Below, piece after piece: positions 8,882 through 16,551 of a DNA stretch of 64,000 nucleotides. The DNA is from CAMDHY01 sp046156265 (lineage in GTDB: Bacteria; Pseudomonadota; Alphaproteobacteria; Rhizobiales; Segnochrobactraceae): assembly GCF_046156265.1 (NCBI RefSeq), contig NZ_JAWDIR010000033.1, positions 450,109 to 514,108 on the forward strand. Direction: 5' to 3'. The position numbers and the translations under genes were made by a program. Position 1 is the first letter of the stretch; the number at the start of each line of letters is the position of its first letter. Below the pieces are notes generated by a model, which made no database searches, was not told the DNA's origin, and saw only the letters and a program-made list of their open reading frames with translations.

Positions 8882-9769
8882 ATGCGCCACTTCGATCCCG
8901 AGACGCTGGCGGCGTTCGTCGCCGTCGTCGACACCGGCAGCTTCACCGCGGCGGCAGCGCGCCTCGGCAAGACGCAGGCGGCGATCTCGATCGCGGTGAC
9001 GCGATTCGAGGAGCGCCTCGGCCGGCGTCTCCTGGAGCGCAAGCCGCGCGGCGTGCGGCTCACCGACGCCGGCGAGACCTTGATCGGCTACGCCCGGCGG
9101 ATGCTGGCGCTGGAAGACGAGGCGTTCGCGGCGCTGTGGCCGGAGGAGGTCGCCGGCCGCCTGCGCATCGGCATGCCGGACGACTACCAGGCGGTGTTCG
9201 GGCCGGCGCTGATCACCCGTTTCGCCGCCGAAAACCCGCGGGTGCGCCTCGAGATCATCTGCGACTTCTCCGAACGCCTCGAGCCGATGGTGGCGGCGGG
9301 CGACCTCGACCTCGCCATCGTCACCCGCGAGCGCGGCAGCGTCGCCGGCGAGCTCCTGCGCCGCGAGCCGCTCGTCTGGTGCGCCGCCACGGCCCAGGCG
9401 CCGGAGCGGCTCGACCCCTTGCCATTGGCCCTCTTCCCGGACCATTGCCGTGCCCGCCCGCGCATCCTCGCCGCCCTCGACAAGGCCGGGCGGCGCTGGC
9501 GGATCGCCTGGACCTCGTCGCACCTGCCGTCGATCGAGTCCGCCGTGACGCTCGGCATCGGCATAACGGCCCTGCCGGAATCGGTGGTGGCGCCGACGCT
9601 GCGCCGGCTCGGGCCCGCCGACGGCCTGCCGGAGCTGGAGCCGCTGGAGCTCGCGGTCATCACGGCCGAGCTCGCCGGCCCGCCGGCGCGGCGGCTTCGG
9701 ACCTTCGTGCGCACCAGCTTCGGCCGTCTCGACCCCGCCGACGCGCCGCGGGCGGCTGAACCAGCCTGA
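8882..9769 (+). CDS. LysR-family transcriptional regulator
   Basis: A 295-residue regulator with the standard LysR layout. The N-terminal winged helix-turn-helix is at about 5-62 (FVAVVDTGSFTAAAARLGKT, then AISIAVTRFEERLGRRLLER). A periplasmic-binding-like effector domain occupies about 90-285. The start at 8882 puts the helix-turn-helix at the usual distance from the N-terminus. It converges on the aminotransferase/TRAP operon with 3 bp between stops, so it may or may not control it; LysR regulators are more often divergent from their targets. The effector is unknown. Confidence 0.9.
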   Translation: MRHFDPETLAAFVAVVDTGSFTAAAARLGKTQAAISIAVTRFEERLGRRLLERKPRGVRLTDAGETLIGYARRMLALEDEAFAALWPEEVAGRLRIGMPDDYQAVFGPALITRFAAENPRVRLEIICDFSERLEPMVAAGDLDLAIVTRERGSVAGELLRREPLVWCAATAQAPERLDPLPLALFPDHCRARPRILAALDKAGRRWRIAWTSSHLPSIESAVTLGIGITALPESVVAPTLRRLGPADGLPELEPLELAVITAELAGPPARRLRTFVRTSFGRLDPADAPRAAEPA

Positions 9770-9772
9770 CGG

Positions 9773-11014
9773 TCAGGCGAGCGCGGCGGCGGCCGCCTCG
9801 AAGGCCTCGACCATCTCCGCTTCCGCCGCGTCGTCGTGGGCGAACGACAGGTAGAGCCGGCCGAACGGCGACGGCATGGTGACGACGCCGTGCCGGCGCA
9901 GCGCGGCGTGCAGCCGCTCCGTCCGTCCGCCATCGACGGCGGCGATGGCGGCGGCGTAGTCGCGGGGCGGCTCGGCCGTGAACCACGGCGTGAAGACCGT
10001 TCCATAGCCGGCGGTCGAGGCCGTCACCCCGGCGCGGGCAAGCGCCCGTACGAGGGCGGCGCGCAGCCGGTCGCCGCGGGCCAGCAGCGCGCCGTAGTCG
10101 GCCTCGGCCAAGAGCCGCATCGAGGCGACGACGGCGGCGCTCGCGACCGGGTTGCCGCTGTAGGTGCCGGCGCGCACGGCACGCCCGTCCTCGGCGGCCG
10201 CCATCAGGTCCCGGCGACCGACGACGGCGGCGACCGCGATGCCGCTGCCGATCGCCTTGCCGACGGTGGCGAGGTCCGGATCGAGCCCGTAGGCGTGGCT
10301 GGTCAGGCCCGGCGCGATGCGGAAGCCCATCAGCACCTCGTCGGCTATGACGAGGGCGCCGTGGCGCCGCGCGACGGCCTGAAGGTGGGTGAGGTAGCCG
10401 GGCTGCGGCAGCACGCAGCCGGCGTTGGCGAGCATCGGCTCGACCAGCACCGCGGCGATGCCTGGATCGTCGGCGAACAGCTGCTCGACGTCGGCGAAGT
10501 CGTTGTAGCGGAGGAGCGTCGTGCGATCGCTGCGGGGGCGGATGTTCGCCCGCATCGCGGCTTCCGGCGCGCCGGCGTTGCCGAAGGCGACGTCGTCGTA
10601 CCAGCCGTCATAGCCGGCGGCGAACTTGGCAATCCGCGGCCGGCCGGTGACGGCGCGGGCGATGCGGGCTGCGAGGTGCACCGCCTCCGAGCCGGTGTTG
10701 ACGAAGACGACGCCGTCGAGCGCGCCGGTGCGGGCGGCAAGCGCCGCCGCGGCCTCTTCCTCCAGCGCGTGCGGGAAGGCCGGCATCGGGCCGTTGTCGA
10801 GGGCGGCGCGCACCGCCTCGAGCACCGCCGGATGGCCGTGGCCGACCATGGTCGCGCCGAAGCCCAGCGCGGTGTCGACATAGCGGCGGCCGGTGGTGTC
10901 CCACACGTACGGGCCGGCCGAACGGGTGACGACGAACGGCGCGCCGTCGAGCGCCGGCAGGGCGCGGCCGGCACTGGAGATGCCGCCGATGAGGTGACGC
11001 ATCGGCTCCATCAT
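9773..11014 (-). CDS. Class III PLP aminotransferase, glutamate-1-semialdehyde aminomutase-like
   Basis: A 413-residue class III (subgroup II) PLP enzyme. Recognisable are GDYVWDTTG-like strands (PYVWDTTGRRYVDTALGFG), the PLP phosphate region NTGSEAVHLAARIAR, the Asp of IADEVLMGFR and the Schiff-base Lys in TVGKAIGSGIAVAA. Its closest named relatives are glutamate-1-semialdehyde aminomutases, but a true HemL normally stands alone. Here the gene is the last of a TRAP operon and overlaps dctM by ATGA. It therefore more likely transaminates the transported amino compound. The substrate is not evident. Confidence 0.85.
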   Translation of the reverse strand: MMEPMRHLIGGISSAGRALPALDGAPFVVTRSAGPYVWDTTGRRYVDTALGFGATMVGHGHPAVLEAVRAALDNGPMPAFPHALEEEAAAALAARTGALDGVVFVNTGSEAVHLAARIARAVTGRPRIAKFAAGYDGWYDDVAFGNAGAPEAAMRANIRPRSDRTTLLRYNDFADVEQLFADDPGIAAVLVEPMLANAGCVLPQPGYLTHLQAVARRHGALVIADEVLMGFRIAPGLTSHAYGLDPDLATVGKAIGSGIAVAAVVGRRDLMAAAEDGRAVRAGTYSGNPVASAAVVASMRLLAEADYGALLARGDRLRAALVRALARAGVTASTAGYGTVFTPWFTAEPPRDYAAAIAAVDGGRTERLHAALRRHGVVTMPSPFGRLYLSFAHDDAAEAEMVEAFEAAAAALA

Positions 11015-12297
11015 CCGGCCATCAGCCGCGGCAGCCATTCCGACAGGCCGGGCACCAGCGCCAGCAGCGCCAGCACGACGGCGCTGGCGAGCCAGAACGG
11101 CACCAGCTCCTTCGACACGGCGCCCATGTCGACGCGGGCGACGTTGCAGACGACGAAGATGTTGGTGCCGACCGGTGGCGTGAACAGCCCGACGCCGAGC
11201 GCCACCGTGAAGATGACGCCCGTCTGGAACGGCCCGAGGCCGCTCGCCAGCGCGATCGGCGTCAGGATCGGCGCGAGCACGATCAGCGCCGGGCCGAGGT
11301 CGATCCACAACCCGACGAAGACGAGCACGGCGATGATCAGCGCGATGCGCGCGGCGTCGGACACCTCCAGCGCGGTCAGCCAGCCGGCGACGTCGGCGGG
11401 TACCTGCTCGACGGTAAGGATCCAGGCGAAGGGCGTGGCGAGTGCCATGATCATCATGATGGCGCCGGTGGTGGCGACGGTCTCGACCGCCGACGGCCAC
11501 AGCGCCGCCAGCGGCAGCTCGCGGTAGACCAGCGTGCCGACGACGAAGGCGTAGACGACGGCGAGCGCGGCCGCCTCGGTGGTGGTGGTGAGGCCGGTCA
11601 GGATGGCGGCGAGCAGCAGTACGGGCATGGCGAGCGCCGGCAGCGCCTGGACGGTGTCGCGGGCGATCGTGGCCGCGTCGGCACGGGTCTCCTCGCCGCG
11701 GTAGCCGCGGCGGCGGCCGATGATCCAGGTGGTCACCATGAAGCTCGCGGCGAGCAGGATCCCCGGCAGGATGCCGGCGACGAACAGCCCGGCGATCGAG
11801 GTGTTGGTGACGACGCCGTAGATGATGAAGACGACGCTCGGCGGCACGATGATGCCAAGCGTGCCGGAGGCAGCGGTGACGGCGGCGGAGAAGGCGCGCG
11901 GATAGCCCTTCGCCTCCATCGCCGGGATCATCACGCCGGCCACCGCGCCGGTGTCGGCGGTGGCCGAGCCGCTGACGCCGCCATAGACGAAGGCGGTGGC
12001 GACGTTGACGAGGCCGAGCCCGCCGGTGAAGCGGCCGAACAGGTGACCGGCGACAGCCATGATGCGGCGCGTCAGGCCGCCGCGGTTCATCAGCTCGGCG
12101 GCGAACAGGAACAGCGGCACGGCGGCGAGCGAGATCGAGTCGGCGCCGCGGATGGTCTGCTGGGCGAACCACGCGAGCGGCATTCCGAGGTCGCCGAAGA
12201 AGAGCGCCACGAGGCTCGCGAGCCCCATCGCCCACACCACCGGGATGCCGGCGAGAAGCGCGACCATGAAGCCGCCGATGAGAAGCACCACGGTCAT
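11011..12297 (-). CDS. dctM: TRAP transporter large membrane subunit (DctM)
   Basis: Large, 12-or-so-helix subunit of a tripartite ATP-independent periplasmic transporter, driving solute uptake with the sodium/proton gradient. The 428-residue protein shows family motifs such as GSATADTGAVAGVMIPAM, SGTLGIIVPPSVVF and, near the C-terminus, GVGLFTPPVGTNIFVV. The start MTVVLLIGGF overlaps the dctQ stop by ATGA, and its own stop overlaps the aminotransferase start in the same way. The solute is unknown; the linked aminotransferase hints at an amino acid or amine. Confidence 0.92.
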   Translation of the reverse strand: MTVVLLIGGFMVALLAGIPVVWAMGLASLVALFFGDLGMPLAWFAQQTIRGADSISLAAVPLFLFAAELMNRGGLTRRIMAVAGHLFGRFTGGLGLVNVATAFVYGGVSGSATADTGAVAGVMIPAMEAKGYPRAFSAAVTAASGTLGIIVPPSVVFIIYGVVTNTSIAGLFVAGILPGILLAASFMVTTWIIGRRRGYRGEETRADAATIARDTVQALPALAMPVLLLAAILTGLTTTTEAAALAVVYAFVVGTLVYRELPLAALWPSAVETVATTGAIMMIMALATPFAWILTVEQVPADVAGWLTALEVSDAARIALIIAVLVFVGLWIDLGPALIVLAPILTPIALASGLGPFQTGVIFTVALGVGLFTPPVGTNIFVVCNVARVDMGAVSKELVPFWLASAVVLALLALVPGLSEWLPRLMAG

Positions 12298-12812
12298 CGG
12301 CGCGTGTCCTCCGCCGGCGAGCGGCGCAGGACGCCGGCGAGGCGGGTGAGCGCGATCAGCACGGCGGCCACCGCGAAGACGATCAGCGGCAGCGATGAGA
12401 CGGCCCCCGGCCAGCGCAGCAGGGGCGTCGGCACCATGCCCGAGCGCTGCAGCACGGCGAGCCCGCTCGCCAGCAGCGCGCCGGCGACGACGAGCAGCGC
12501 CAGCGCCGAGACGACCGAGAGCGCCTTGCGGGCGCGCGCCGGCGCCGCGTCGACGACGAGCGAGAACGCGACGTTGTCGCCGCGCAGCTCCGCATAGGCG
12601 ACGCCGAGGAAGGTGGTCCACAGGAAGGCGATGCCGGCGAGCTCGAACGACCACTCGAAGCCGGCGACCGAGAAGTAGCGGGCGAGGATGCCGGCGAGCG
12701 TGCTCGCGAGCGTCACGGCGAAGGCCGCGACGCCGGCGGCGGCGAGCAGGCCGGCGAGGATCCGGCGCGGCCTGCCGGCGGGCCCCCCCGGGGAGCCGGC
12801 GGTGTCGGTCAT
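12294..12812 (-). CDS. dctQ: TRAP transporter small membrane subunit (DctQ)
   Basis: Four-helix small subunit of the TRAP system, 172 residues. Hydrophobic segments fall at about 18-42, 52-72, 92-115 and 135-160, and the conserved FEWSFELAGIAFLWTTFLG block around helix 2 matches DctQ. It partners the overlapping dctM and the upstream solute receptor, from which it is separated by 122 bp. Confidence 0.9.
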   Translation of the reverse strand: MTDTAGSPGGPAGRPRRILAGLLAAAGVAAFAVTLASTLAGILARYFSVAGFEWSFELAGIAFLWTTFLGVAYAELRGDNVAFSLVVDAAPARARKALSVVSALALLVVAGALLASGLAVLQRSGMVPTPLLRWPGAVSSLPLIVFAVAAVLIALTRLAGVLRRSPAEDTRR

Positions 12813-12934
12813 GTGGACCTCGGGCAGTGGCGGGACGGCACGGCCGCCGCGCCGGTGGCGCGACGGCTCTTCGGTCCGGGAGACAGCCGGCCCGTCATGG
12901 GCCGGCAGCGGCGGTCAATCGTCGGTGGCGGCGT

Positions 12935-13930
12935 TTACTGGCCTGCCGCGGCCTTGCGGACGTTGGCGACGAAGTCGGCGCCCCACTCCTGGCCGAACTG
13001 GGCATAGACCGGGTCGACCTTGGCGCGGAAGGGCGCCGGGTCGATCGCCTCGATCTCGATGCCCTTGCCCTTCAGCTCGGCGATGACGCCGTCATAGACG
13101 CCGCCGAGCTCGGCCCGGTACCAGGTGGTGGTCTCGGCCGCCGCCTTGTCGACCGCGGCGCGCTCGGCCTCGGTCAGGCCGTCATAGCGGGCCTTGTTCA
13201 TGAACCAGTAGTTCGGCGTCCAGATGTAGTTCGACAGCGAGACGTGCTTGACGATCTCGTACCACTTCTGGTCGTAGAAATCGCGCAACTCCGGCTCGAC
13301 GCCGTCGACGACGTGCGACTGCAGCGCCGTGTAGACCTCGGAGAACGGGATCGACTGCGGCAGCGCGCCGAGCGCCTTCATGGTGGCGAGGATCACCGGG
13401 TTCGGCGGCGTGCGCAGCTTCACCCCGGCCATGTCCTCGGGCACGACGATCTGCTTGTCGATGGTGGCGAACTGCCGGAAGCCGCTGTCGAGCGCGCCCA
13501 GCATGTGGAAGCCGTTGTCGCCGCCGGTGGCGAAGACTTGCCTGCCAACCGGGCCGTCGAGGAAGGCGTGCGCCGCCTTGGCGTCGGCGAACAGGAAGGG
13601 CAGCGTCACGACGTTGAGCTTCGGGTCGATGGCGTCGGCGACGCCGCCGAGGCCGATGTCGATCGAGCCGGCGCCGACGCCGTCGGCGATCGGCCCCTCG
13701 TCACCGAGCTGCGCGTCCGGATAGATGCGCACCGTCAGCGAGCCGCCGCTCTCGGCCTTCAGCTTCTCGGCGAACATCTCCGCCGCCTTGTTGATCAGGC
13801 TGCCGGCGCTCGAGGCGTGGGCGAGCTTCAAGGTCGTCTCGGCCGCCGCCGGCTGCAGGAGCGCGAGCACGGCGCCGAACGACGCCGCAAGGGCGGCCGC
13901 GCGCAGGCTGAAGGGCTTCGGGTTCGACAT
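12935..13930 (-). CDS. dctP: TRAP transporter solute-binding protein (DctP)
   Basis: Periplasmic solute receptor of 331 residues with a Sec signal peptide (about 1-30, hydrophobic stretch then PAAA-ET cleavage region). Typical DctP features include LKLAHASSAGSLINKAAE at the mature N-terminus, the LPFLFAD segment and GVKLRTPPNPVILATMKALG, which contains the Arg that normally binds the ligand carboxylate. First gene of the P-Q-M-aminotransferase operon. The ligand is inferred to carry a carboxylate; its identity is unknown. Confidence 0.92.
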   Translation of the reverse strand: MSNPKPFSLRAAALAASFGAVLALLQPAAAETTLKLAHASSAGSLINKAAEMFAEKLKAESGGSLTVRIYPDAQLGDEGPIADGVGAGSIDIGLGGVADAIDPKLNVVTLPFLFADAKAAHAFLDGPVGRQVFATGGDNGFHMLGALDSGFRQFATIDKQIVVPEDMAGVKLRTPPNPVILATMKALGALPQSIPFSEVYTALQSHVVDGVEPELRDFYDQKWYEIVKHVSLSNYIWTPNYWFMNKARYDGLTEAERAAVDKAAAETTTWYRAELGGVYDGVIAELKGKGIEIEAIDPAPFRAKVDPVYAQFGQEWGADFVANVRKAAAGQ

Positions 13931-14133
13931 GGGGTCCGCCTCTGGTTCACCGTCGGGATTGCGGCGATTGTCGGCGGATCGTGGCGCGAGGGCTCATTAA
14001 ACTTCGCAATGGAGGGATAAACGGCTGTTCGGTGGGCCGACGCTCCATTTTCGGAGCGGATCCGCGAGGACTTTCACCACCTGCCACCGTAGACCCTCGT
14101 TACCGCCACTCCGTGGCCAGGGGGAGTTTCGTC

Positions 14134-14844
14134 ATGCTCGCGTCCGCGCTCTCGAACCTGCGTGCTATCCTGTCGTCGACCGTCGTCGCCGTGCTTCTCG
14201 CGCTGGCGCTCGCGGCGCCGACCGCAGCGGCCACCGACGCCGCGGCTCCGACCGCCAAGTCACCGCTGATCGTCTGCGAAAAGCAGACCTACGCGCTCTG
14301 CCTGACGGCGAAGTGCTTCGTCTTCGACGGCGTCTCCTACTGCAAGTGCGACGTCAAGAAGGGCGACAGCGTCAGCATCCCGCTCACCTACAAGGGCGGC
14401 GACGTCTGCTCGGTCAACGCTGACGGCGTCGGCAACGGCTACATGGTGTCGACCTTCAGCCTGCCGAAGAGCCTGACGAAGGGCGGCGACCAGGCGCTCT
14501 ACACCTGCCCGGCCGAGAGCTCCACCGGCGCCTACGCGCAGTGCGACGGCGGCATCTGCTTCCGCAGCACCCAGGGACAGGAGTTCCCCGGCCTCGGCAA
14601 GCTGAAGGGCGGCGAGATCGTCTGTTCCTGCCCGATCACCACCGCGGATCCGTCGACGGCGAAGACGGGCTACCAGATCGTCGGTCCGTACCCGTGCGAG
14701 AAGAGCTTCTTCAAGTATTGCAAGGGCAAGGTCGCCAACGACGACACCGGCTCGACGATCTATGTCGGCGCGCCGACCGGCTCGGCCCGGCTGTCGACCA
14801 AGACGCTCTACGGCAAGGTGCCGCCGCTGAACCACTGCGAGTGA
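14134..14844 (+). CDS. Unrecognised secreted 14-cysteine protein, copy 1
   Basis: A 236-residue protein I do not recognise. A Sec signal peptide is clear (about 1-34, ending APTAAATDA). The mature part holds 14 cysteines, all conserved in the neighbouring copy, among them YCKCDV, QCDGGICFR and VCSCPIT, and it ends in LNHCE. This pattern suggests up to seven disulfides in the periplasm or outside the cell. The start at 14134 was preferred over the frame's earlier ATG at 13981 because the signal peptide begins there and AGGGGGAG lies just upstream. Divergent from the first TRAP operon. Function unknown. Confidence 0.85.
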   Translation: MLASALSNLRAILSSTVVAVLLALALAAPTAAATDAAAPTAKSPLIVCEKQTYALCLTAKCFVFDGVSYCKCDVKKGDSVSIPLTYKGGDVCSVNADGVGNGYMVSTFSLPKSLTKGGDQALYTCPAESSTGAYAQCDGGICFRSTQGQEFPGLGKLKGGEIVCSCPITTADPSTAKTGYQIVGPYPCEKSFFKYCKGKVANDDTGSTIYVGAPTGSARLSTKTLYGKVPPLNHCE

Positions 14845-14850
14845 GGAGTG

Positions 14851-14882
14851 GCGGTCCGGCCAGCCTCCGCCGGCCGGACCGC
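14851..14882. terminator. Perfect 11-bp hairpin after secreted protein copy 1
   Basis: GCGGTCCGGCC (14851-14861) pairs perfectly with GGCCGGACCGC (14872-14882). It starts 7 bp after the stop codon but has no T run, so factor-independent termination is uncertain; it may instead stabilise the transcript end. Confidence 0.5.
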
Positions 14883-14974
14883 AGGATCTTTCCGGGTGTC
14901 GCGACGGACTTTCCCCTCCACGCCGTATAGGGTGGGGGACTGAGACGGCCTGTGCGGCCGCGGGAGTAAAGAAA

Positions 14975-15694
14975 ATGATGAAATTTCTGATTTCGATAAA
15001 GAATTCGCTGCGGCCGGTGCTCTGGTCGCTGGCACTCCTCGGCGCGCTCTCGGTGCTGGCGCCCACCGCGCCGTTCGCCGCCACTGAGGCGACGGCGGCC
15101 ACGTCCAAGGGCTTCCAGATCTGCGAGAACCAGACCTATGCGCTCTGCGCCACGGCGCGCTGCTTCGTCTTCGACGGCGTCGCCTACTGCAAGTGCGACG
15201 TCGAGAAGGGTGACAGCATCTCGCTGCCGTTCAACACCAAGGAAGGCAACGTCTGCGACATCAATGCGGACGGCGTCGGCAACGGCTACATGGTGTCGAC
15301 CTACAGCCTGCCGCCTTCGGTGAAGAAAAAGGGCGGCGACCAGGCGATCTACACCTGCCCGGCCGAGACCTCGAACGGCGCCTACGCGCAGTGCGACGGC
15401 GGCATCTGCTTCCGCAGCACGCAGGGCCAGGAATTCCCCGGCCTCGGCAAGGTCGCCAAGGGCGAGATCGTCTGCTCATGCCCGATCACCACCGGCGACC
15501 CGTCGACCGCCAAGGTCGGCTTCCAGATCGTCGGCCCCTATCCCTGCGAGAAGAGCTTCTTCAAGAACTGCCAGGCGCCGAAGACGTCCGACAAGACCGG
15601 CAAGTCGATCTATGTCGGCGCCGCCACCGGCACGCCGCGCATCCTCACCAAGGAACTCTACGGCCGCGTGCCGCCGCTGAACCACTGCGAGTGA
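14975..15694 (+). CDS. Unrecognised secreted 14-cysteine protein, copy 2
   Basis: Tandem paralogue of the preceding gene, 239 residues, same orientation and 130 bp downstream. A signal peptide covers about 1-36 (LALLGALSVLAPTAPFAA). After that the two proteins align almost without gaps: all 14 cysteines, the GVGNGYMVST, CFRSTQGQEFPGLGK and IVGPYPCEKSFFK blocks and the LNHCE end are shared. A pair of Met codons stands at 14975 and 14978. The intervening hairpin suggests separate or differential expression. No known domain recognised. Confidence 0.85.
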   Translation: MMKFLISIKNSLRPVLWSLALLGALSVLAPTAPFAATEATAATSKGFQICENQTYALCATARCFVFDGVAYCKCDVEKGDSISLPFNTKEGNVCDINADGVGNGYMVSTYSLPPSVKKKGGDQAIYTCPAETSNGAYAQCDGGICFRSTQGQEFPGLGKVAKGEIVCSCPITTGDPSTAKVGFQIVGPYPCEKSFFKNCQAPKTSDKTGKSIYVGAATGTPRILTKELYGRVPPLNHCE

Positions 15695-15715
15695 GGCGAA
15701 CGCCACAGCCGACCA

Positions 15716-15741
15716 GTCCGGGCGCCGCGTCGCGCCCGGAC
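15716..15741. terminator. Perfect 10-bp hairpin after secreted protein copy 2
   Basis: GTCCGGGCGC (15716-15725) pairs with GCGCCCGGAC (15732-15741) over a 6-base loop, 21 bp after the stop codon. No T tract follows, so this is a terminator-like hairpin by position only. Confidence 0.45.
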
Positions 15742-15824
15742 GGCGACATGACGTAGGTCGCGGCGGGATCGTCCCCGCACTTTCCCTTTCATCTTCGCTT
15801 CCCCCATCTCCGACCTTCGGGTGA

Positions 15825-15957
15825 GGCGCGAAGCGCCGAATGCGGCTTGACGGTGGGTTTCGATCTGAAAAGATCGCCCGGTCTCGACGAAGGAGCCGGG
15901 GGTTGACGCATCGCAGTTCGTGGTACCCGGGCCGGTCGCACCCGGCCCGGTTCGTTT
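15825..15957 (+). ncRNA. Candidate structured RNA or leader ending in an intrinsic terminator
   Basis: Within the 293-bp gap before the second TRAP operon the plus strand holds four consecutive perfect or near-perfect stems. They are GGCGC/GCGCC (15825-15837), CGATCT-GAAA-AGATCG (15861-15876), CCCGG(t)CTC/GAGCCGGG (15877-15900) and a 9-bp terminator stem CCGGGCCGG/CCGGCCCGG (15927-15950) followed by TTCGTTTTT. An outer ATGCG/CGCAT pairing (15840-15844 with 15907-15911) would enclose the second and third stems as a three-way junction. The terminator ends about 30 bp before dctQ, so either a small RNA or an attenuating leader is possible. I could not match it to a known class. Confidence 0.5.
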
Positions 15958-15987
15958 TTGCGGGTCGCTGCGGCGTGACGGAGGGCG

Positions 15988-16551
15988 GTGACGCCGGGGC
16001 GGTCCATCGTGCCTAGGGCCGTCGTCGCCTTCGTGCGCGCGGTCGATGCCCTCAACAAGGCGGTCGGCCGCTTCGCCATGGGCCTGTTCTTCGTGCTCGC
16101 GGCGATCATGCTCTACGCCGTCGCCTCGCGCGCCTTCCTCGGCCAGCCGGTGAACTGGGCGCTGGAGATGTCGCAGTTCGTGCTGTCGGCCTACTATCTG
16201 CTCGGCGGCGCCTACGCGATGCAGATGGGCAGCCACGTGCGGATGGACCTCATCTACGGCGCCCGCACGCCGCGCACCCGCGCGATGATCGACGCCTTCA
16301 CCATCCTCTTCGTCATCTTCTATCTGGGTGTGGTGATCGCCGGCGGCCTCTCCAGCACCGAGTACGCCCTCACCTACGGCCAGAAGAACTACACCTCCTG
16401 GGCGCCACCGATGTGGCCGATCAAGATGGTGATGACGCTCGGCGTCTTCCTCGTGCTGCTGCAGGCGCTGTCGAACCTGTGCAAGGACATCGCGCTCCTG
16501 CGCGGCACGCCGATCGGCCAGCCGTCGATCGACAGGAATCCGGCCGCATGA
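15988..16551 (+). CDS. dctQ: TRAP transporter small membrane subunit (DctQ), second system
   Basis: A 187-residue DctQ with four hydrophobic segments at about 28-48, 60-82, 100-125 and 145-165 and the conserved NWALEMSQFVLSAYYLLGG block. The start is a GTG; an in-frame GTG at 16009 is a reasonable alternative, since the GGAGGG before 15988 is very close. First gene of a Q-M-P operon, opposite in order to the first TRAP system, lying directly behind a terminator-bearing structured leader. Confidence 0.88.
   Translation: MTPGRSIVPRAVVAFVRAVDALNKAVGRFAMGLFFVLAAIMLYAVASRAFLGQPVNWALEMSQFVLSAYYLLGGAYAMQMGSHVRMDLIYGARTPRTRAMIDAFTILFVIFYLGVVIAGGLSSTEYALTYGQKNYTSWAPPMWPIKMVMTLGVFLVLLQALSNLCKDIALLRGTPIGQPSIDRNPAA

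Noticed and set aside
9773..11014. Assignment of the class III PLP enzyme as HemL of tetrapyrrole synthesis
   Set aside because: It is operonic with a TRAP importer, and Alphaproteobacteria normally make 5-aminolevulinate by HemA (ALA synthase), so HemL is not expected.
11015..12235. Upstream extension of the class III aminotransferase frame
   Set aside because: It overlaps dctM out of frame; aminotransferase homology begins at the ATG overlapping the dctM stop.
15825..15957. SAM-II, glycine or cobalamin riboswitch
   Set aside because: I could not find the conserved core sequences of these classes; left as an unclassified structured RNA.
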